The notes: a model not told the origin generated them from the letters alone. A stretch of 55,140 nt of DNA from CAZSHG01 sp964606695 [NCBI: uncultured bacterium] (GCA_964606695.1 CAZSHG010000021.1:1-55140), one strand, 5' to 3'. Positions 35,349 to 44,212 are shown, counted from the first letter of the stretch. Numbers and translations are program-made.

Positions 35349-35852
35349 ATGACAGACGAAGAAAAATACAAAGTGGCCGATAAGGTCAAAGACGCGCTGG
35401 GCGATTTGATCGTCAGCATCGAGCAGCCACGGCCAAACAGGATATACGTGGTTATTCATCAGGATAATTTCCCGGAAGCCGTCCGAATCGTTTACGAACA
35501 GCTCGGCGGAAGACTCGCCACCAGCACGGCTCTGGAAGTTCGCGACGCAGTCGAATTGATCTACCATCTGATGTTGCCGGAAGACAAGGTCCTCTGCAAC
35601 GTCAAAACCCTGGCGGCCAAGCCGGAACTAAAAGTCGGTTCCTGCGCCAATTTTTTCCCTGCCACCGACTGGATCGAACGCGAGATGTCGGAGATGTATG
35701 GCGTCACTTTCGAAGGTCACCCGGACCCGCGCCATCTCCTCCTGCCCGACGGCTGGCCGGAAGGTAATTTCCCATATCGATGCGATTATCCTCAGAAACC
35801 GGATGCTTTCGGCGAAGAGCTCCCGGACGTTTATCAAAAGGATAGAGAATGA
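35349..35852 (+). CDS. mbhK: Hydrogenase subunit, NuoC/MbhK type
   Basis: A 167-residue 30-kDa-subunit homologue. The C-terminal family motif is recognisable as DWIEREMSEMYGVTFEGHPD followed by RHLLLPDGWPEGNFPYR. Here the NuoC part is a separate gene, as in archaeal Mbh, rather than being fused to the large subunit as in HycE. Its stop overlaps the large-subunit start by 4 bases. Confidence 0.93.
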   Translation: MTDEEKYKVADKVKDALGDLIVSIEQPRPNRIYVVIHQDNFPEAVRIVYEQLGGRLATSTALEVRDAVELIYHLMLPEDKVLCNVKTLAAKPELKVGSCANFFPATDWIEREMSEMYGVTFEGHPDPRHLLLPDGWPEGNFPYRCDYPQKPDAFGEELPDVYQKDRE

Positions 35853-37063
35853 AGAAGACAATACTGCCAATAGGCCCTTTCCATCCGCTCCTGGAGGAGC
35901 CGGAATTCTTCACCTTCTACCTCGACGGCGAGACGGTTACCAAAGTCGATTTGCGAATCGGCTACAACCATCGCGGCCACGAGAAGTTAGCAACCGGCCT
36001 CACCTGGGATCAGGTGCCCTTCCTGGTGGAACGCATCTGCGGGATCTGCTCGACAAGCCATCCCTACGCATACGTCCTAGCGGTCGAAGACCTCCTTGGA
36101 ATCGAACCTCCACCGAGAGGCAAATACATAAGGTCGTTAGTAGGCGAACTCGAAAGAATTCACAGCCATCTGCTATGGCTCGGACTGGCCGGCCATTTCA
36201 TCGGTTATAATACCGTATGGATGTGGGCCTGGCGCTATCGCGAAGAAATTCTGGACGCCTGCGAGAAGCTGATAGGCAACCGCAACCATTACGCGGCGTG
36301 CCGTGTCGGCGGCGCGAGAAGAGACATCACCGAAGAGGCGATGGACTTCACAATGAATGCGCTGGATTCCAACGAGAAAGCAACGAAGATGTTCCTCGGC
36401 GCGGTCTCCGACGATCCCGTAATCCACAAAAGAACAAAAGGCGTCGGCGTCCTTACGAAAGAAGCCGCAATAGAATTTTCCGCGCTGGGCCCTACCAGCA
36501 GGCCTTCCGGTGTCCCCTGGGACATCCGCGAAACCGACCCCTACGACGCTTACGGCCCCAGCCTTGAAGCCGGCGCGTGGAAGGTCGTTTACACCGAAAA
36601 CGGCGACGTATTCGACAAGGCCGCCGTCAGAATCCTGGAAACACTGGAATCGATTAAACTCTGCAGATGGCTACTGGAAAACATGCCCGACGGCGAAATA
36701 GACGTTCATGTCGGCAATATTCCGGAAGGCGAAGGCTGTGGACACCACGAAGCGCCGCGTGGAGAGGTATTCCATTACGTGCGCTCCGACGGATCCAACA
36801 AACCGATCCGCCATAAAGTCCGTGCCCCGACCTTCAACAATCTGCCGACTTACAAGGCATCCTGTCCCGGCGAACAGATAGCGGACGTCGCGCTGATCAC
36901 CGCCTCCATCGACCCGTGCTACTGTTGCACGGAGAGAGTGGGCGTTGTCGCGAGCGGCCGCCATTCATCGCTCACACAGGACGACCTGGTTAAGTTGTCG
37001 GCGGAAAAAACTCGCGAGATCGAGAAGAAATTGGGAATTAAATCGAACCTGGCGAAGTTCTGA
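35849..37063 (+). CDS. mbhL: Group 4 [NiFe] hydrogenase catalytic large subunit
   Basis: A 404-residue NuoD-like subunit that keeps both NiFe ligand pairs: ERICGICSTSH (Cys64, Cys67) and DPCYCCTER (Cys357, Cys360). This separates it from the Mbs/Mbx and complex I relatives, which have lost them, and supports real H2 chemistry. The protein ends about 44 residues after the last Cys pair, consistent with no long C-terminal extension to be cleaved, as in many group 4 enzymes. No hyp maturation genes are in the window, so they must lie elsewhere. Confidence 0.95.
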   Translation: MKKTILPIGPFHPLLEEPEFFTFYLDGETVTKVDLRIGYNHRGHEKLATGLTWDQVPFLVERICGICSTSHPYAYVLAVEDLLGIEPPPRGKYIRSLVGELERIHSHLLWLGLAGHFIGYNTVWMWAWRYREEILDACEKLIGNRNHYAACRVGGARRDITEEAMDFTMNALDSNEKATKMFLGAVSDDPVIHKRTKGVGVLTKEAAIEFSALGPTSRPSGVPWDIRETDPYDAYGPSLEAGAWKVVYTENGDVFDKAAVRILETLESIKLCRWLLENMPDGEIDVHVGNIPEGEGCGHHEAPRGEVFHYVRSDGSNKPIRHKVRAPTFNNLPTYKASCPGEQIADVALITASIDPCYCCTERVGVVASGRHSSLTQDDLVKLSAEKTREIEKKLGIKSNLAKF

Positions 37064-37077
37064 TATAAGGATAACCT

Positions 37078-38928
37078 ATGGAACAAACAATTTCACAGCT
37101 CATCTGGGTGCCCGCATTGGCGGGACTGCTTTGCCTTATCCTGCCGCGGATAAAGGTAATCAAGGAACTTATAGCCGGCGCCGCGTCTGCATGGGTATTG
37201 TATCTTTCGGCTCAGTTATGGTCGACGGGTGATTTCGCAGTCAACCTCGCGAGATACAACATCGCGGGGATACCTTTCGATATAACGTTCGTCGGAAAAC
37301 CGCTTAGTCTCATGGCTATACTGTTCGTGGGGCTGTTCGGCGTCCTCGCCGTCCTATACAGCTGGAGATACAGGAGCGGCGAAAAGGGCAACCACCTATA
37401 TTACGCCTACATGCTCTGGACTATTACGTTCAGCGACGTGGTACTGCTGTCGGATAATTTGCTCGTTTTCCTCATCGCATGGGAACTATCGACGCTGTTC
37501 CTCTACGGGCTGGTTAATTCCGGCCATATCGACAGAGCCAAGTCGGCGACTGCCGGTTTTCGCACCTTTGCGATTCTCGGTTTTTCCGAAGCCGCGTTAC
37601 TGCTGGGTATTATTTTCATCTGGGTGACGTCCGGAAACATAGCGTTCTCGCAACTCAGTATCGCCACAAAGGGAACGCTCAACGTATTCCTCTATTTGAT
37701 GTTCTTCTCCGCGGCTCTGGCCAAGATGGGCGCGATCCCATTCCACAGCTGGATGCCCTCGGCGGCTGAAGGTGCTCCCACAAGTGTCATGGGTTTCCTG
37801 CCGGCAAGTATCGATAAACTGCTCGGCGTTTACCTATTGTATAGAATTTGCACAGACCTGTTTGCGATCAGCTCAGGTATCAAACTTGTCGTGATGATCA
37901 CCGGCGCTGTCGGTATTATTGTCGCCGCGTTGATAGCGCTCGTGCAAAATGACATGAAAAAATTGCTCGCATGGTGCGCCGTTAATCAGGCGGGATATAT
38001 GGTCCTCGGCCTGGGACTCGGTAGCGTGATAGGCTTACTTGGCGCGTTATTCCACATGCTAAACAACACTATATACAAAGCGTTGCTCTTTTACGGAACC
38101 GGCGCGGTCGAGAAAAGGACGAACACCACGCAACTCGATAAACTCGGCGGTCTCGCAAGGTTCATGCCCGTTACTTTCTTCTCGATGTTAATAGGCACGC
38201 TGGCAATTTCGGGCGTGCCACCCTTCAACGGTTTCGTTTCGAAATGGATGATATATCAGGCGACCCTGGAAGCCGGACACCCAATATTCCTGATTGTCGC
38301 AATGCTTGGTAGCGCACTGACCCTCGCATACATGTTGAAACTCATTTATTCCGTATTCTTCGGACACAAACCGGAAGCCCTGCCGGAAGTGAAAGAGGCT
38401 TCGGTCGTAATGTGGGCACCTCAATTGATTCTTGCGGTAATATGCATCCTTTTCGGTGTCTTCGCGACATGGCCGGTGAACAACCTCCTCGCGCCAATTG
38501 TAGGCACGGAAGCCTTTAGTTCAACATTCGGAGCGATGGGTTGGTCGAATCTCGGAACGTTATGGAGTCCGACATTAACCACGCTGTTACTGATTATCGG
38601 ATTGGTTCTCGGATTGATTATATACCTGTTTGGACGCGGATTTAAACCTCGCACAGCTCCGACCTATTATGGCGGCGAAAAGCTTTCCGAGGAAGATATA
38701 CGACAGCCCGGAACGGGATTCTATGAGACAATTCAGAAGCTCCCCGTCTTGAGGGCTATCTATAAGGATAGCGAGAAGGGCGTTTGGGCGCCCGATTATT
38801 TCTTCTCCGCAATAATCGATTCGATTTTCGTGCGGGGGTTGAAGTTCATGCACACCGGTGTTCTCTCCACCTATCTGTCGTGGAGTATCATCGGGTTGGT
38901 AGTGATAATTTTCGTATTAATCATATAG
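37078..38928 (+). CDS. Antiporter-like subunit, NuoL/MrpA N-terminal type
   Basis: A 616-residue membrane protein with about 15-16 helices. The ion-path residues are present: Glu in IAWELSTLFLYG, Lys in ALAKMGAIPFHSWMPSA and Lys in ASIDKLLGVYLLYR. The C-terminal extension after about residue 500 (FGRGFKPRTAPTYYGGEKLS) resembles NuoL/HyfF-type tails. This is a second antiporter module beside MrpD (40359-41867), so the complex could have two ion-translocating channels where Pyrococcus Mbh has one. Confidence 0.9.
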   Translation: MEQTISQLIWVPALAGLLCLILPRIKVIKELIAGAASAWVLYLSAQLWSTGDFAVNLARYNIAGIPFDITFVGKPLSLMAILFVGLFGVLAVLYSWRYRSGEKGNHLYYAYMLWTITFSDVVLLSDNLLVFLIAWELSTLFLYGLVNSGHIDRAKSATAGFRTFAILGFSEAALLLGIIFIWVTSGNIAFSQLSIATKGTLNVFLYLMFFSAALAKMGAIPFHSWMPSAAEGAPTSVMGFLPASIDKLLGVYLLYRICTDLFAISSGIKLVVMITGAVGIIVAALIALVQNDMKKLLAWCAVNQAGYMVLGLGLGSVIGLLGALFHMLNNTIYKALLFYGTGAVEKRTNTTQLDKLGGLARFMPVTFFSMLIGTLAISGVPPFNGFVSKWMIYQATLEAGHPIFLIVAMLGSALTLAYMLKLIYSVFFGHKPEALPEVKEASVVMWAPQLILAVICILFGVFATWPVNNLLAPIVGTEAFSSTFGAMGWSNLGTLWSPTLTTLLLIIGLVLGLIIYLFGRGFKPRTAPTYYGGEKLSEEDIRQPGTGFYETIQKLPVLRAIYKDSEKGVWAPDYFFSAIIDSIFVRGLKFMHTGVLSTYLSWSIIGLVVIIFVLII

Positions 38929-38938
38929 GAGGGCTATT

Positions 38939-39511
38939 GTGATAGCCATCTTTCATGTATTACTTGCCTTTATGATCATCGGATCGATAGTAGCTATCGA
39001 GACGAAGAACATGCTCTCGGCGGTGATCGCCGTCGGCGCGGTAGGATTTGGCGTCAGCCTGATGTTCCTTTTCCTCGGCGCGCCGGATATCGCGATTACT
39101 CAGGTTATCGTCGAAGTTCTAAGCCTTATCATCCTGATTCGCGCCACGACCTTCGCCGATAACCGCGCTATCGAAAGGAAGATCGACAATTTCGCCACGA
39201 TAACCGGACTGTTCTTCCTGGGATTCTTCGTCATGGCTTCCGTCTGGGCTTTCAGGGATATCACGCCCTTTGGCGAGCCGCTGATGACCGTTTCCAAGCG
39301 CTATCTGGCTGGAACCGCCGCAGAAACCGGTGCCGTTAACGCCGTCGCTGGAGTCATCCTGGACTACAGAGCTTATGACACACTCGGTGAGGCGCTGGTG
39401 CTGTTCACCAGTGTCCTGGGGGCGTTCGTTATCCTGAGACGTCGCGGCAAAAAGGCAGTCGAAGAAGCTGATACCGAACAATTCGGGATCATAACAGGGG
39501 GAGGAGAGTGA
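38939..39511 (+). CDS. MrpA C-terminal/MbhD-MbhE-like subunit
   Basis: A 190-residue membrane protein with the DUF4040-like MbhD part (LGAPDIAITQVIVEVLSLII) fused to an MbhE-like part (LGEALVLFTSVLGAFVILRR). These correspond to the C terminus of MrpA, split from the antiporter part at 37078-38928. It starts with GTG after AGGAGGG. Confidence 0.88.
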   Translation: MIAIFHVLLAFMIIGSIVAIETKNMLSAVIAVGAVGFGVSLMFLFLGAPDIAITQVIVEVLSLIILIRATTFADNRAIERKIDNFATITGLFFLGFFVMASVWAFRDITPFGEPLMTVSKRYLAGTAAETGAVNAVAGVILDYRAYDTLGEALVLFTSVLGAFVILRRRGKKAVEEADTEQFGIITGGGE

Positions 39512-39515
39512 AGCT

Positions 39516-39986
39516 ATGATTATAAAAGAACTCTCACGGGACGATTCTTTAGGGATGACAGTCATAGTCAAGACCATCGCGCGTCTTGTTATGAGCTTCA
39601 TCATCCTCTTCGGGTGCTACATCATTCTGTATGGCCACCTGACCCCCGGCGGAGGATTCGCGGGCGGCGTTATCGTCGCTATAGCTTACGTCCTTCTGAT
39701 GCTCGCTTTTGGAGGCAAGGTTGCTACCGGCAAACTCAGCAATTTCTGGGCGAGTATGTGGGATAATATCGGCGCTCTGGCATTCGTAATAATTGGATTC
39801 CTGGGCCTGACCGGAGGATATTTCTTCCTCAACTTCATTAACCATGGCACCCCGGGGCAACTGCTTTCCGCCGGAATCATCCCGCTTGCTAATATATCCA
39901 TCGCGGTGAAAGTGGGCGCGGCCCTGTATGCAATATTTATCGGGCTATCCGTTTACGGCCGACTGATAACCGAGGAGGAGAAGTAA
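39516..39986 (+). CDS. mrpB: Na+/H+ antiporter subunit MrpB (MbhF-like)
   Basis: A 156-residue membrane protein with the MnhB domain, including LFGCYIILYGHLTPGGGFAG and IAYVLLMLAFGG. About four helices. Part of the continuous mrp set downstream of the hydrogenase; AGGAGAG precedes the ATG. Confidence 0.92.
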   Translation: MIIKELSRDDSLGMTVIVKTIARLVMSFIILFGCYIILYGHLTPGGGFAGGVIVAIAYVLLMLAFGGKVATGKLSNFWASMWDNIGALAFVIIGFLGLTGGYFFLNFINHGTPGQLLSAGIIPLANISIAVKVGAALYAIFIGLSVYGRLITEEEK

Positions 39987-39987
39987 C

Positions 39988-40350
39988 ATGTTCAACAATG
40001 CAAGTCTCTACATCCTCGATATGGCTCTGATGGGAATGGGCATTTATGCGCTCATCGCCAAGCGCCACATCATAAAAAAGATAATCGGGATCGTCACGAT
40101 GGAATACGCCATCAACCTATTCCTGATTCTCGTGGGCTATCGCATGGGCGGCATCGCCCCTATTCAGGACTCGCAGATTTCGGCCGCTGAACTCGCGGCA
40201 ACGGCTGTCGATCCCCTGCCCCAGGCCCTCGTGCTTACATCGATTGTCATCGGCCTGGGAACACTGGCGCTAATGGCGAGTTTGGCTATCAAACTCTACG
40301 AAAAGTATAAAACCTTCGATATGTCGGAAATCAACCGGCTTCGCGGATAG
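39988..40350 (+). CDS. mrpC: Na+/H+ antiporter subunit MrpC (NuoK-like)
   Basis: A 120-residue three-helix subunit homologous to NuoK/MbhG. YAINLFLILVGYRMGG and DPLPQALVLTSIVIGLGTLA are the family signatures. It starts 1 base after the mrpB stop. Confidence 0.93.
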   Translation: MFNNASLYILDMALMGMGIYALIAKRHIIKKIIGIVTMEYAINLFLILVGYRMGGIAPIQDSQISAAELAATAVDPLPQALVLTSIVIGLGTLALMASLAIKLYEKYKTFDMSEINRLRG

Positions 40351-40358
40351 GGGGATAG

Positions 40359-41867
40359 ATGAACCACGCACTACCATTATTAGTTGGAATTCCTCTCGGC
40401 ATGGCGGTCATCACGCTCATCCTGTCGAAGGCGTCAGCGCGTATCGCGGATTACACGGCCTTCATAACAGCCGCAGTCACGGCCGTCATATCGTTTATGC
40501 TGATGGGAACTCCTGTGAACACCTACTGGATGGGCAACTGGTTCCCACCCTTCGGAATCACTCTCGTTTACGACGGCCTTTCCGGCCTCATGCTACTGAT
40601 AATCAACTTCATCGCGCTTTTGGCGATAATCTACAGCTTCTCCTACATGGAGAAATACACAGCCAAACCCAAATTCTACTCGCTCTTTTTGCTTATGCTG
40701 GCCGGAATGAACGGCGTTGCGCTGACAGGCGACCTGTTTAACATGTTCGTCTATCTGGAGATGGCTTCCATAGCCAGTTACGCGCTGGTCGGTTTCGGTG
40801 TCGAACACCAGGAACTGGAAGCAAGCTTCAAATACCTGATTCTCGGAACCGTCGCCAGCACGATGATCCTTCTCGGCATCGGCCTGACCTACGCGATAAC
40901 CGGCTCGGTCAACATGGCGGACGTCGCATCTACCCTTGCAACGATGCCGGCCAAGACAACCATGGCATTCGCGGCGGGCGTTTTCCTGATGGGCTTCTCG
41001 CTCAAAAGCGGGCTTGTCCCGTTCCACGCCTGGCTCCCCGACGCTCACCCCAGCGCACCGGCTCCCATCTCCGCGATGCTATCCGGCGTGCTGATCAAAG
41101 CACTCGGAATCTACGCCATGGTCAGAGTGATGTTCAACGTCCTCGGAGCCGCTCCGGCGTATCAGGAAGTCATGCTGGTTCTCGGCGGTCTATCCATGGT
41201 AGTCGGCGGCCTTTTGGCCATCGGCCAGTGGGACATGAAGCGTATGTTCGCGTATAGCTCAATTTCACAGGTAGGTTACATCGTGATAGCGCTCGGCCTG
41301 GGCACAAACCTCGGCCTGCTCGCAGGAATATTCCACCTGTTCAACCACTCGATCTTCAAGAGCCTGCTCTTCCTGTCTTCTGGCTCGATAGAACACGCGA
41401 CCGGCACCAAGAACCTCCGCAAACTCGGAGGCCTGGCGCAAAAAATGCCGGTCACTACAACCACAACGACAATCGGCGCGCTCTCCATTTCCGGAGTGCC
41501 GCCATTCAACGGATTTTTTAGTAAATTACTCATAATAATCGCCTGTATCGCCGCGGGTAAATGGTTCCTCGGCATACTCGCCGCCGCTGTTAGCGTAATA
41601 ACGCTGATTTATTTCCTCAAAGCCATGCGATTCTCGCTCTTTGGAGACCTTTCCGCGGCGCTGTCGAATATCAAAGAGGTGCCCTTCCCCATGGCGTTCA
41701 GCGTGATTGCCCTTGCCGTTATCTGCCTCGGAGTAGGAATCGCCTATCTCATCGGCGGCCCCACCTTCACCGACATCTTCCTGCAACCCGCGGCGGATGT
41801 CCTGATGGGCGGCCTGCACAACAATTCGGCTAATTACATCACAACCGTCTTAGGTATAGGAGGTTAG
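40359..41867 (+). CDS. mrpD: Na+/H+ antiporter subunit MrpD (MbhH-like)
   Basis: A 502-residue antiporter-like subunit with about 14 helices. Ion-path residues: Glu in VYLEMASIASYALVGFG and Lys in FSLKSGLVPFHAWLPDAHPS with PISAMLSGVLIKALG. It is the pumping subunit that stands next to MbhM in archaeal Mbh complexes. Confidence 0.94.
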   Translation: MNHALPLLVGIPLGMAVITLILSKASARIADYTAFITAAVTAVISFMLMGTPVNTYWMGNWFPPFGITLVYDGLSGLMLLIINFIALLAIIYSFSYMEKYTAKPKFYSLFLLMLAGMNGVALTGDLFNMFVYLEMASIASYALVGFGVEHQELEASFKYLILGTVASTMILLGIGLTYAITGSVNMADVASTLATMPAKTTMAFAAGVFLMGFSLKSGLVPFHAWLPDAHPSAPAPISAMLSGVLIKALGIYAMVRVMFNVLGAAPAYQEVMLVLGGLSMVVGGLLAIGQWDMKRMFAYSSISQVGYIVIALGLGTNLGLLAGIFHLFNHSIFKSLLFLSSGSIEHATGTKNLRKLGGLAQKMPVTTTTTTIGALSISGVPPFNGFFSKLLIIIACIAAGKWFLGILAAAVSVITLIYFLKAMRFSLFGDLSAALSNIKEVPFPMAFSVIALAVICLGVGIAYLIGGPTFTDIFLQPAADVLMGGLHNNSANYITTVLGIGG

Positions 41868-41868
41868 C

Positions 41869-42357
41869 ATGAAAGCGATAATCCAATTTCTGGTTCTTCT
41901 CGCCCTGTGGCTACTCCTTACATGGAGCCTCCAGCCGGCGGAAATAGTCGCCGGAATCGTGGTGAGTATCCTCACCGTCGCACTGATGGGGAACGTCTTT
42001 ATCGATAATGCGGTTCGAATACTCAATCCGAGGCGCGTTTTCTGGATGATAATCTATATCCCCTACCTGCTATGGTATATTCTCGTAGCCAATCTCGATG
42101 TCGCATATAGAGTCCTCAATCCGTCGATGCCCATTCGTCCCGGCATCATTCGGTTCAAAACAGGACTCAAGACCGAGATGGGCAAGACCTTCCTCGCGAA
42201 CTCGATAACCCTGACTCCGGGAACTCTCACAATCGATATTATCGGCGACGAATTCTACGTCCACTGGATTAATATCAAACATGACAACGACCCCAAAGCT
42301 CAAGCAGAAGCGGTCGCGGGCAAATTTGAGCGCATCCTCAGGAGGATTTTCGAATGA
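41869..42357 (+). CDS. mrpE: Na+/H+ antiporter subunit MrpE (MbhA-like)
   Basis: A 162-residue MnhE protein: two N-terminal helices, then a cytoplasmic region with SITLTPGTLTIDI, the family hallmark. It begins 1 base after mrpD and overlaps mrpF by 4 bases. Confidence 0.93.
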   Translation: MKAIIQFLVLLALWLLLTWSLQPAEIVAGIVVSILTVALMGNVFIDNAVRILNPRRVFWMIIYIPYLLWYILVANLDVAYRVLNPSMPIRPGIIRFKTGLKTEMGKTFLANSITLTPGTLTIDIIGDEFYVHWINIKHDNDPKAQAEAVAGKFERILRRIFE

Positions 42358-42620
42358 ACGCGCTAATGAACATTTTCATCTGGGCCTTAGCCGGAAGCTC
42401 TTTCCTGTGTCTATACAGGATTGCCATGGGGCCGACGCCGCCGGACAGAACGGTGGCCATCGACATCCTCGGAACCCTCGTTGTAGGTTTCTGTGTGATT
42501 ATGTCCCTGCTATCCGGAAAAGATTATTACATGAATATAGGACTATCCTGGGCGCTACTTTCCTTCATTGGAACTCTGGCCCTGGCGAAGTTCCTGGAGA
42601 GGAGGAGCTTCGATGAGTGA
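42354..42620 (+). CDS. mrpF: Na+/H+ antiporter subunit MrpF (MbhB-like)
   Basis: An 88-residue three-helix MrpF. CLYRIAMGPTPPDRTVAIDI is the recognised family motif. It overlaps both neighbours, showing translational coupling. Confidence 0.93.
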   Translation: MNALMNIFIWALAGSSFLCLYRIAMGPTPPDRTVAIDILGTLVVGFCVIMSLLSGKDYYMNIGLSWALLSFIGTLALAKFLERRSFDE

Positions 42621-42957
42621 GACAATCGCATACGTATTGATTTCCATCGGCGTGGCTTTCGATATTCTCGGATGCGTCGGCCTTGTCCGCCTGCCGGACG
42701 TCTATAACCGCCTGCAGGCCGCGACCAAATGCGTTACTCTCGGCACCTGCATGATTCTCATAGGCGCCGCGGTAATCGCTTTCGGAAGAGGCCTCGACGC
42801 CCTCGCCGTAAAAGCCCTTATATGCACCGCCTTCGTCCTTCTGACAAGCCCCACCGGCGCCCATGCCCTCGCGAGAGGCTCCCATAAATCCGGCGTCCCC
42901 CTGTGGCAAGGCTCCGTAGTCGATAAGTATCAGGAAGCCGAGGAGAATAAATCATGA
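42613..42957 (+). CDS. mrpG: Na+/H+ antiporter subunit MrpG (MbhC-like)
   Basis: A 114-residue three-helix MnhG protein with GCVGLVRLPDVYNRLQAATK and LTSPTGAHALARGSHKSG. The ATG at 42613 overlaps the mrpF end by 8 bases and has AGGAGG upstream; an earlier in-frame ATG at 42568 only translates the mrpF region in another frame. Confidence 0.93.
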   Translation: MSETIAYVLISIGVAFDILGCVGLVRLPDVYNRLQAATKCVTLGTCMILIGAAVIAFGRGLDALAVKALICTAFVLLTSPTGAHALARGSHKSGVPLWQGSVVDKYQEAEENKS

Positions 42958-43562
42958 AGAAACCCAAACTTCGAGAGCTTGGCGAAGCGATAAAGGCCCT
43001 GGTCAAAGGCCCATACACGACCAAATTCCCCTTCGCGCCAGCGGAAATCTTCCCCGAATACAAGGGATTCCCCGAATATCAGGACGACGGCTGTGTCCGT
43101 TGCGGCGGTTGCGCGGAACTATGCCCGACTCATACGATAAAGAAGATCGACAAAATCGAAGAGGGCGTCCGCGTGATGTTCCGCGACTACGGCAACTGCA
43201 TCGTATGCGGCCAATGCCAGCTATATTGCCTCACAAATGATGGAATCGTCATGACCAACGAGTTCGACAAGGTTACCCTCGACAAATCCCAGATTTTCGA
43301 GGAAATCGAGGACGAGCTGGTTTTCTGCGAGAACTGCGGCGAAGTTATCACGACGAAACGGCACATGAACTGGATTGCCGACCGCCTGGAAGAGCTTTCC
43401 TACGCCAACCCGACCTTCTTCGTCTGGCGCCACTATGAAAACGGCCTCGCGGACAAAGACTCCGGCATCGACCGCTCGAAACTCCTCCGCGAAGACCACA
43501 TGCGAGTCCTCTGCTCAAACTGCAGGCGCAACCTCGTGTTCAAGGAGGAATGGGGCGGCTAA
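42954..43562 (+). CDS. mbhN: Hydrogenase polyferredoxin, NuoI/MbhN/HyfH type, with zinc-ribbon-like tail
   Basis: A 202-residue last subunit of the operon. Two [4Fe-4S] motifs, CVRCGGCAELCP and CIVCGQCQLYC, place it as the cluster carrier next to the small subunit. The C terminus adds two Cys pairs, CENCGE and CSNCRR, about 80 residues apart, resembling the extra metal site of HycF/HyfH. The last 25 bases of the gene (TTCAAGGAGG...) occur again at 44213-44237, after the NYN gene. Confidence 0.92.
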   Translation: MKKPKLRELGEAIKALVKGPYTTKFPFAPAEIFPEYKGFPEYQDDGCVRCGGCAELCPTHTIKKIDKIEEGVRVMFRDYGNCIVCGQCQLYCLTNDGIVMTNEFDKVTLDKSQIFEEIEDELVFCENCGEVITTKRHMNWIADRLEELSYANPTFFVWRHYENGLADKDSGIDRSKLLREDHMRVLCSNCRRNLVFKEEWGG

Positions 43563-43563
43563 A
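43539..43563. repeat. Left 25-bp direct repeat bracketing the NYN gene
   Basis: The 3' end of the polyferredoxin gene, TTCAAGGAGGAATGGGGCGG plus CTAAA, matches 44213-44237 at 24 of 25 positions, 674 bp away. Confidence 0.85.
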
Positions 43564-43571
43564 AAAGGGGC

Positions 43572-43599
43572 TTGACACAAGTCTGACAATACATATATT
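43572..43599 (+). promoter_or_regulatory. Promoter of the NYN-domain gene
   Basis: TTGACA (43572-43577), 16 bases, TATATT (43594-43599). It lies inside the bracketed segment, so the segment carries its own promoter. Confidence 0.7.
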
Positions 43600-43605
43600 T
43601 TCTCC

Positions 43606-43666
43606 GCAAATGGATGTCCATTTGCTAATAATCTCCGGGGAATTGGACTTTCGAGTGCAATTCCCC
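43606..43666 (+). promoter_or_regulatory. Two-hairpin leader before the NYN gene
   Basis: A near-palindrome GCAAATGGATGTCCATTTGC (43606-43625, 9-bp arms) starts right at the expected 5' end of the transcript. It is followed by GGGGAATTG (43637-43645) pairing with CAATTCCCC (43658-43666). The second stem ends 10 bases before the ATG, and no Shine-Dalgarno sequence is seen in the gap, so translation may depend on opening this structure. Confidence 0.65.
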
Positions 43667-43676
43667 GTTTCTAATT

Positions 43677-44207
43677 ATGAAAATTAAAGTATATATTGAC
43701 GGAAGCAATTTATATCGTGGGCTGTTAAATAGCGGTTTACCACCCAAAATTGATATTCCAGGCTTATCTAAATTTCTCGCCAGAAACGACTCTCTAATTG
43801 GAACTAATTACTACAGTTCTCCGGTAGATCAGACCATTATGCCCGATGAAGCAAAAGCACAACAACGGTTTTTCAATCTTCTCAAGTCAACATCTGGAAT
43901 AAATTTGAAATTGGGACGACTGGAAAAAAGATGGACTGATTCAGGCATTTTGTATTACGTCGAAAAAGGCGTGGATGTTATGATCGCAAAAGATTTGATT
44001 GTCGATGCGATAGAAGACCAATACGAGAAGGCATATCTCGTTTCCGGAGATGGAGATTTCGCCGAAATAGCCAGCTATATTGTCTCGCGCGGGAAAACAG
44101 TCATAGCTGTTTCATCGCCGAAGGGATTCGCATATCACTTGAAACAGAAAGCGAGTGGATATCTAACCCTCGACTACAGCTTAGTAGGCCACCTTTTCCT
44201 TAAATAG
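43677..44207 (+). CDS. NYN domain (LabA/DUF88-like, PIN-fold) putative ribonuclease
   Basis: A 176-residue single-domain protein. The acidic active-site residues of the NYN fold are visible: Asp in VYIDGSNL (residue 8), Asp in KGVDVMIAKDL (about 101 and 106) and the SGDGDF motif (about 122-125). NYN proteins are metal-dependent RNases or RNA-processing factors. It has its own promoter and structured leader and lies between 25-bp direct repeats, so it was probably inserted at the end of the hydrogenase operon. Its RNA target is unknown; the leader itself is a candidate. Confidence 0.88.
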   Translation: MKIKVYIDGSNLYRGLLNSGLPPKIDIPGLSKFLARNDSLIGTNYYSSPVDQTIMPDEAKAQQRFFNLLKSTSGINLKLGRLEKRWTDSGILYYVEKGVDVMIAKDLIVDAIEDQYEKAYLVSGDGDFAEIASYIVSRGKTVIAVSSPKGFAYHLKQKASGYLTLDYSLVGHLFLK

Positions 44208-44212
44208 GTTGT

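Noticed and set aside
35849-37063. Large subunit as a non-hydrogenase Mbx/Mbs or complex I homologue
   Set aside because: Both NiFe ligand Cys pairs (RICGIC and DPCYCC) are intact.
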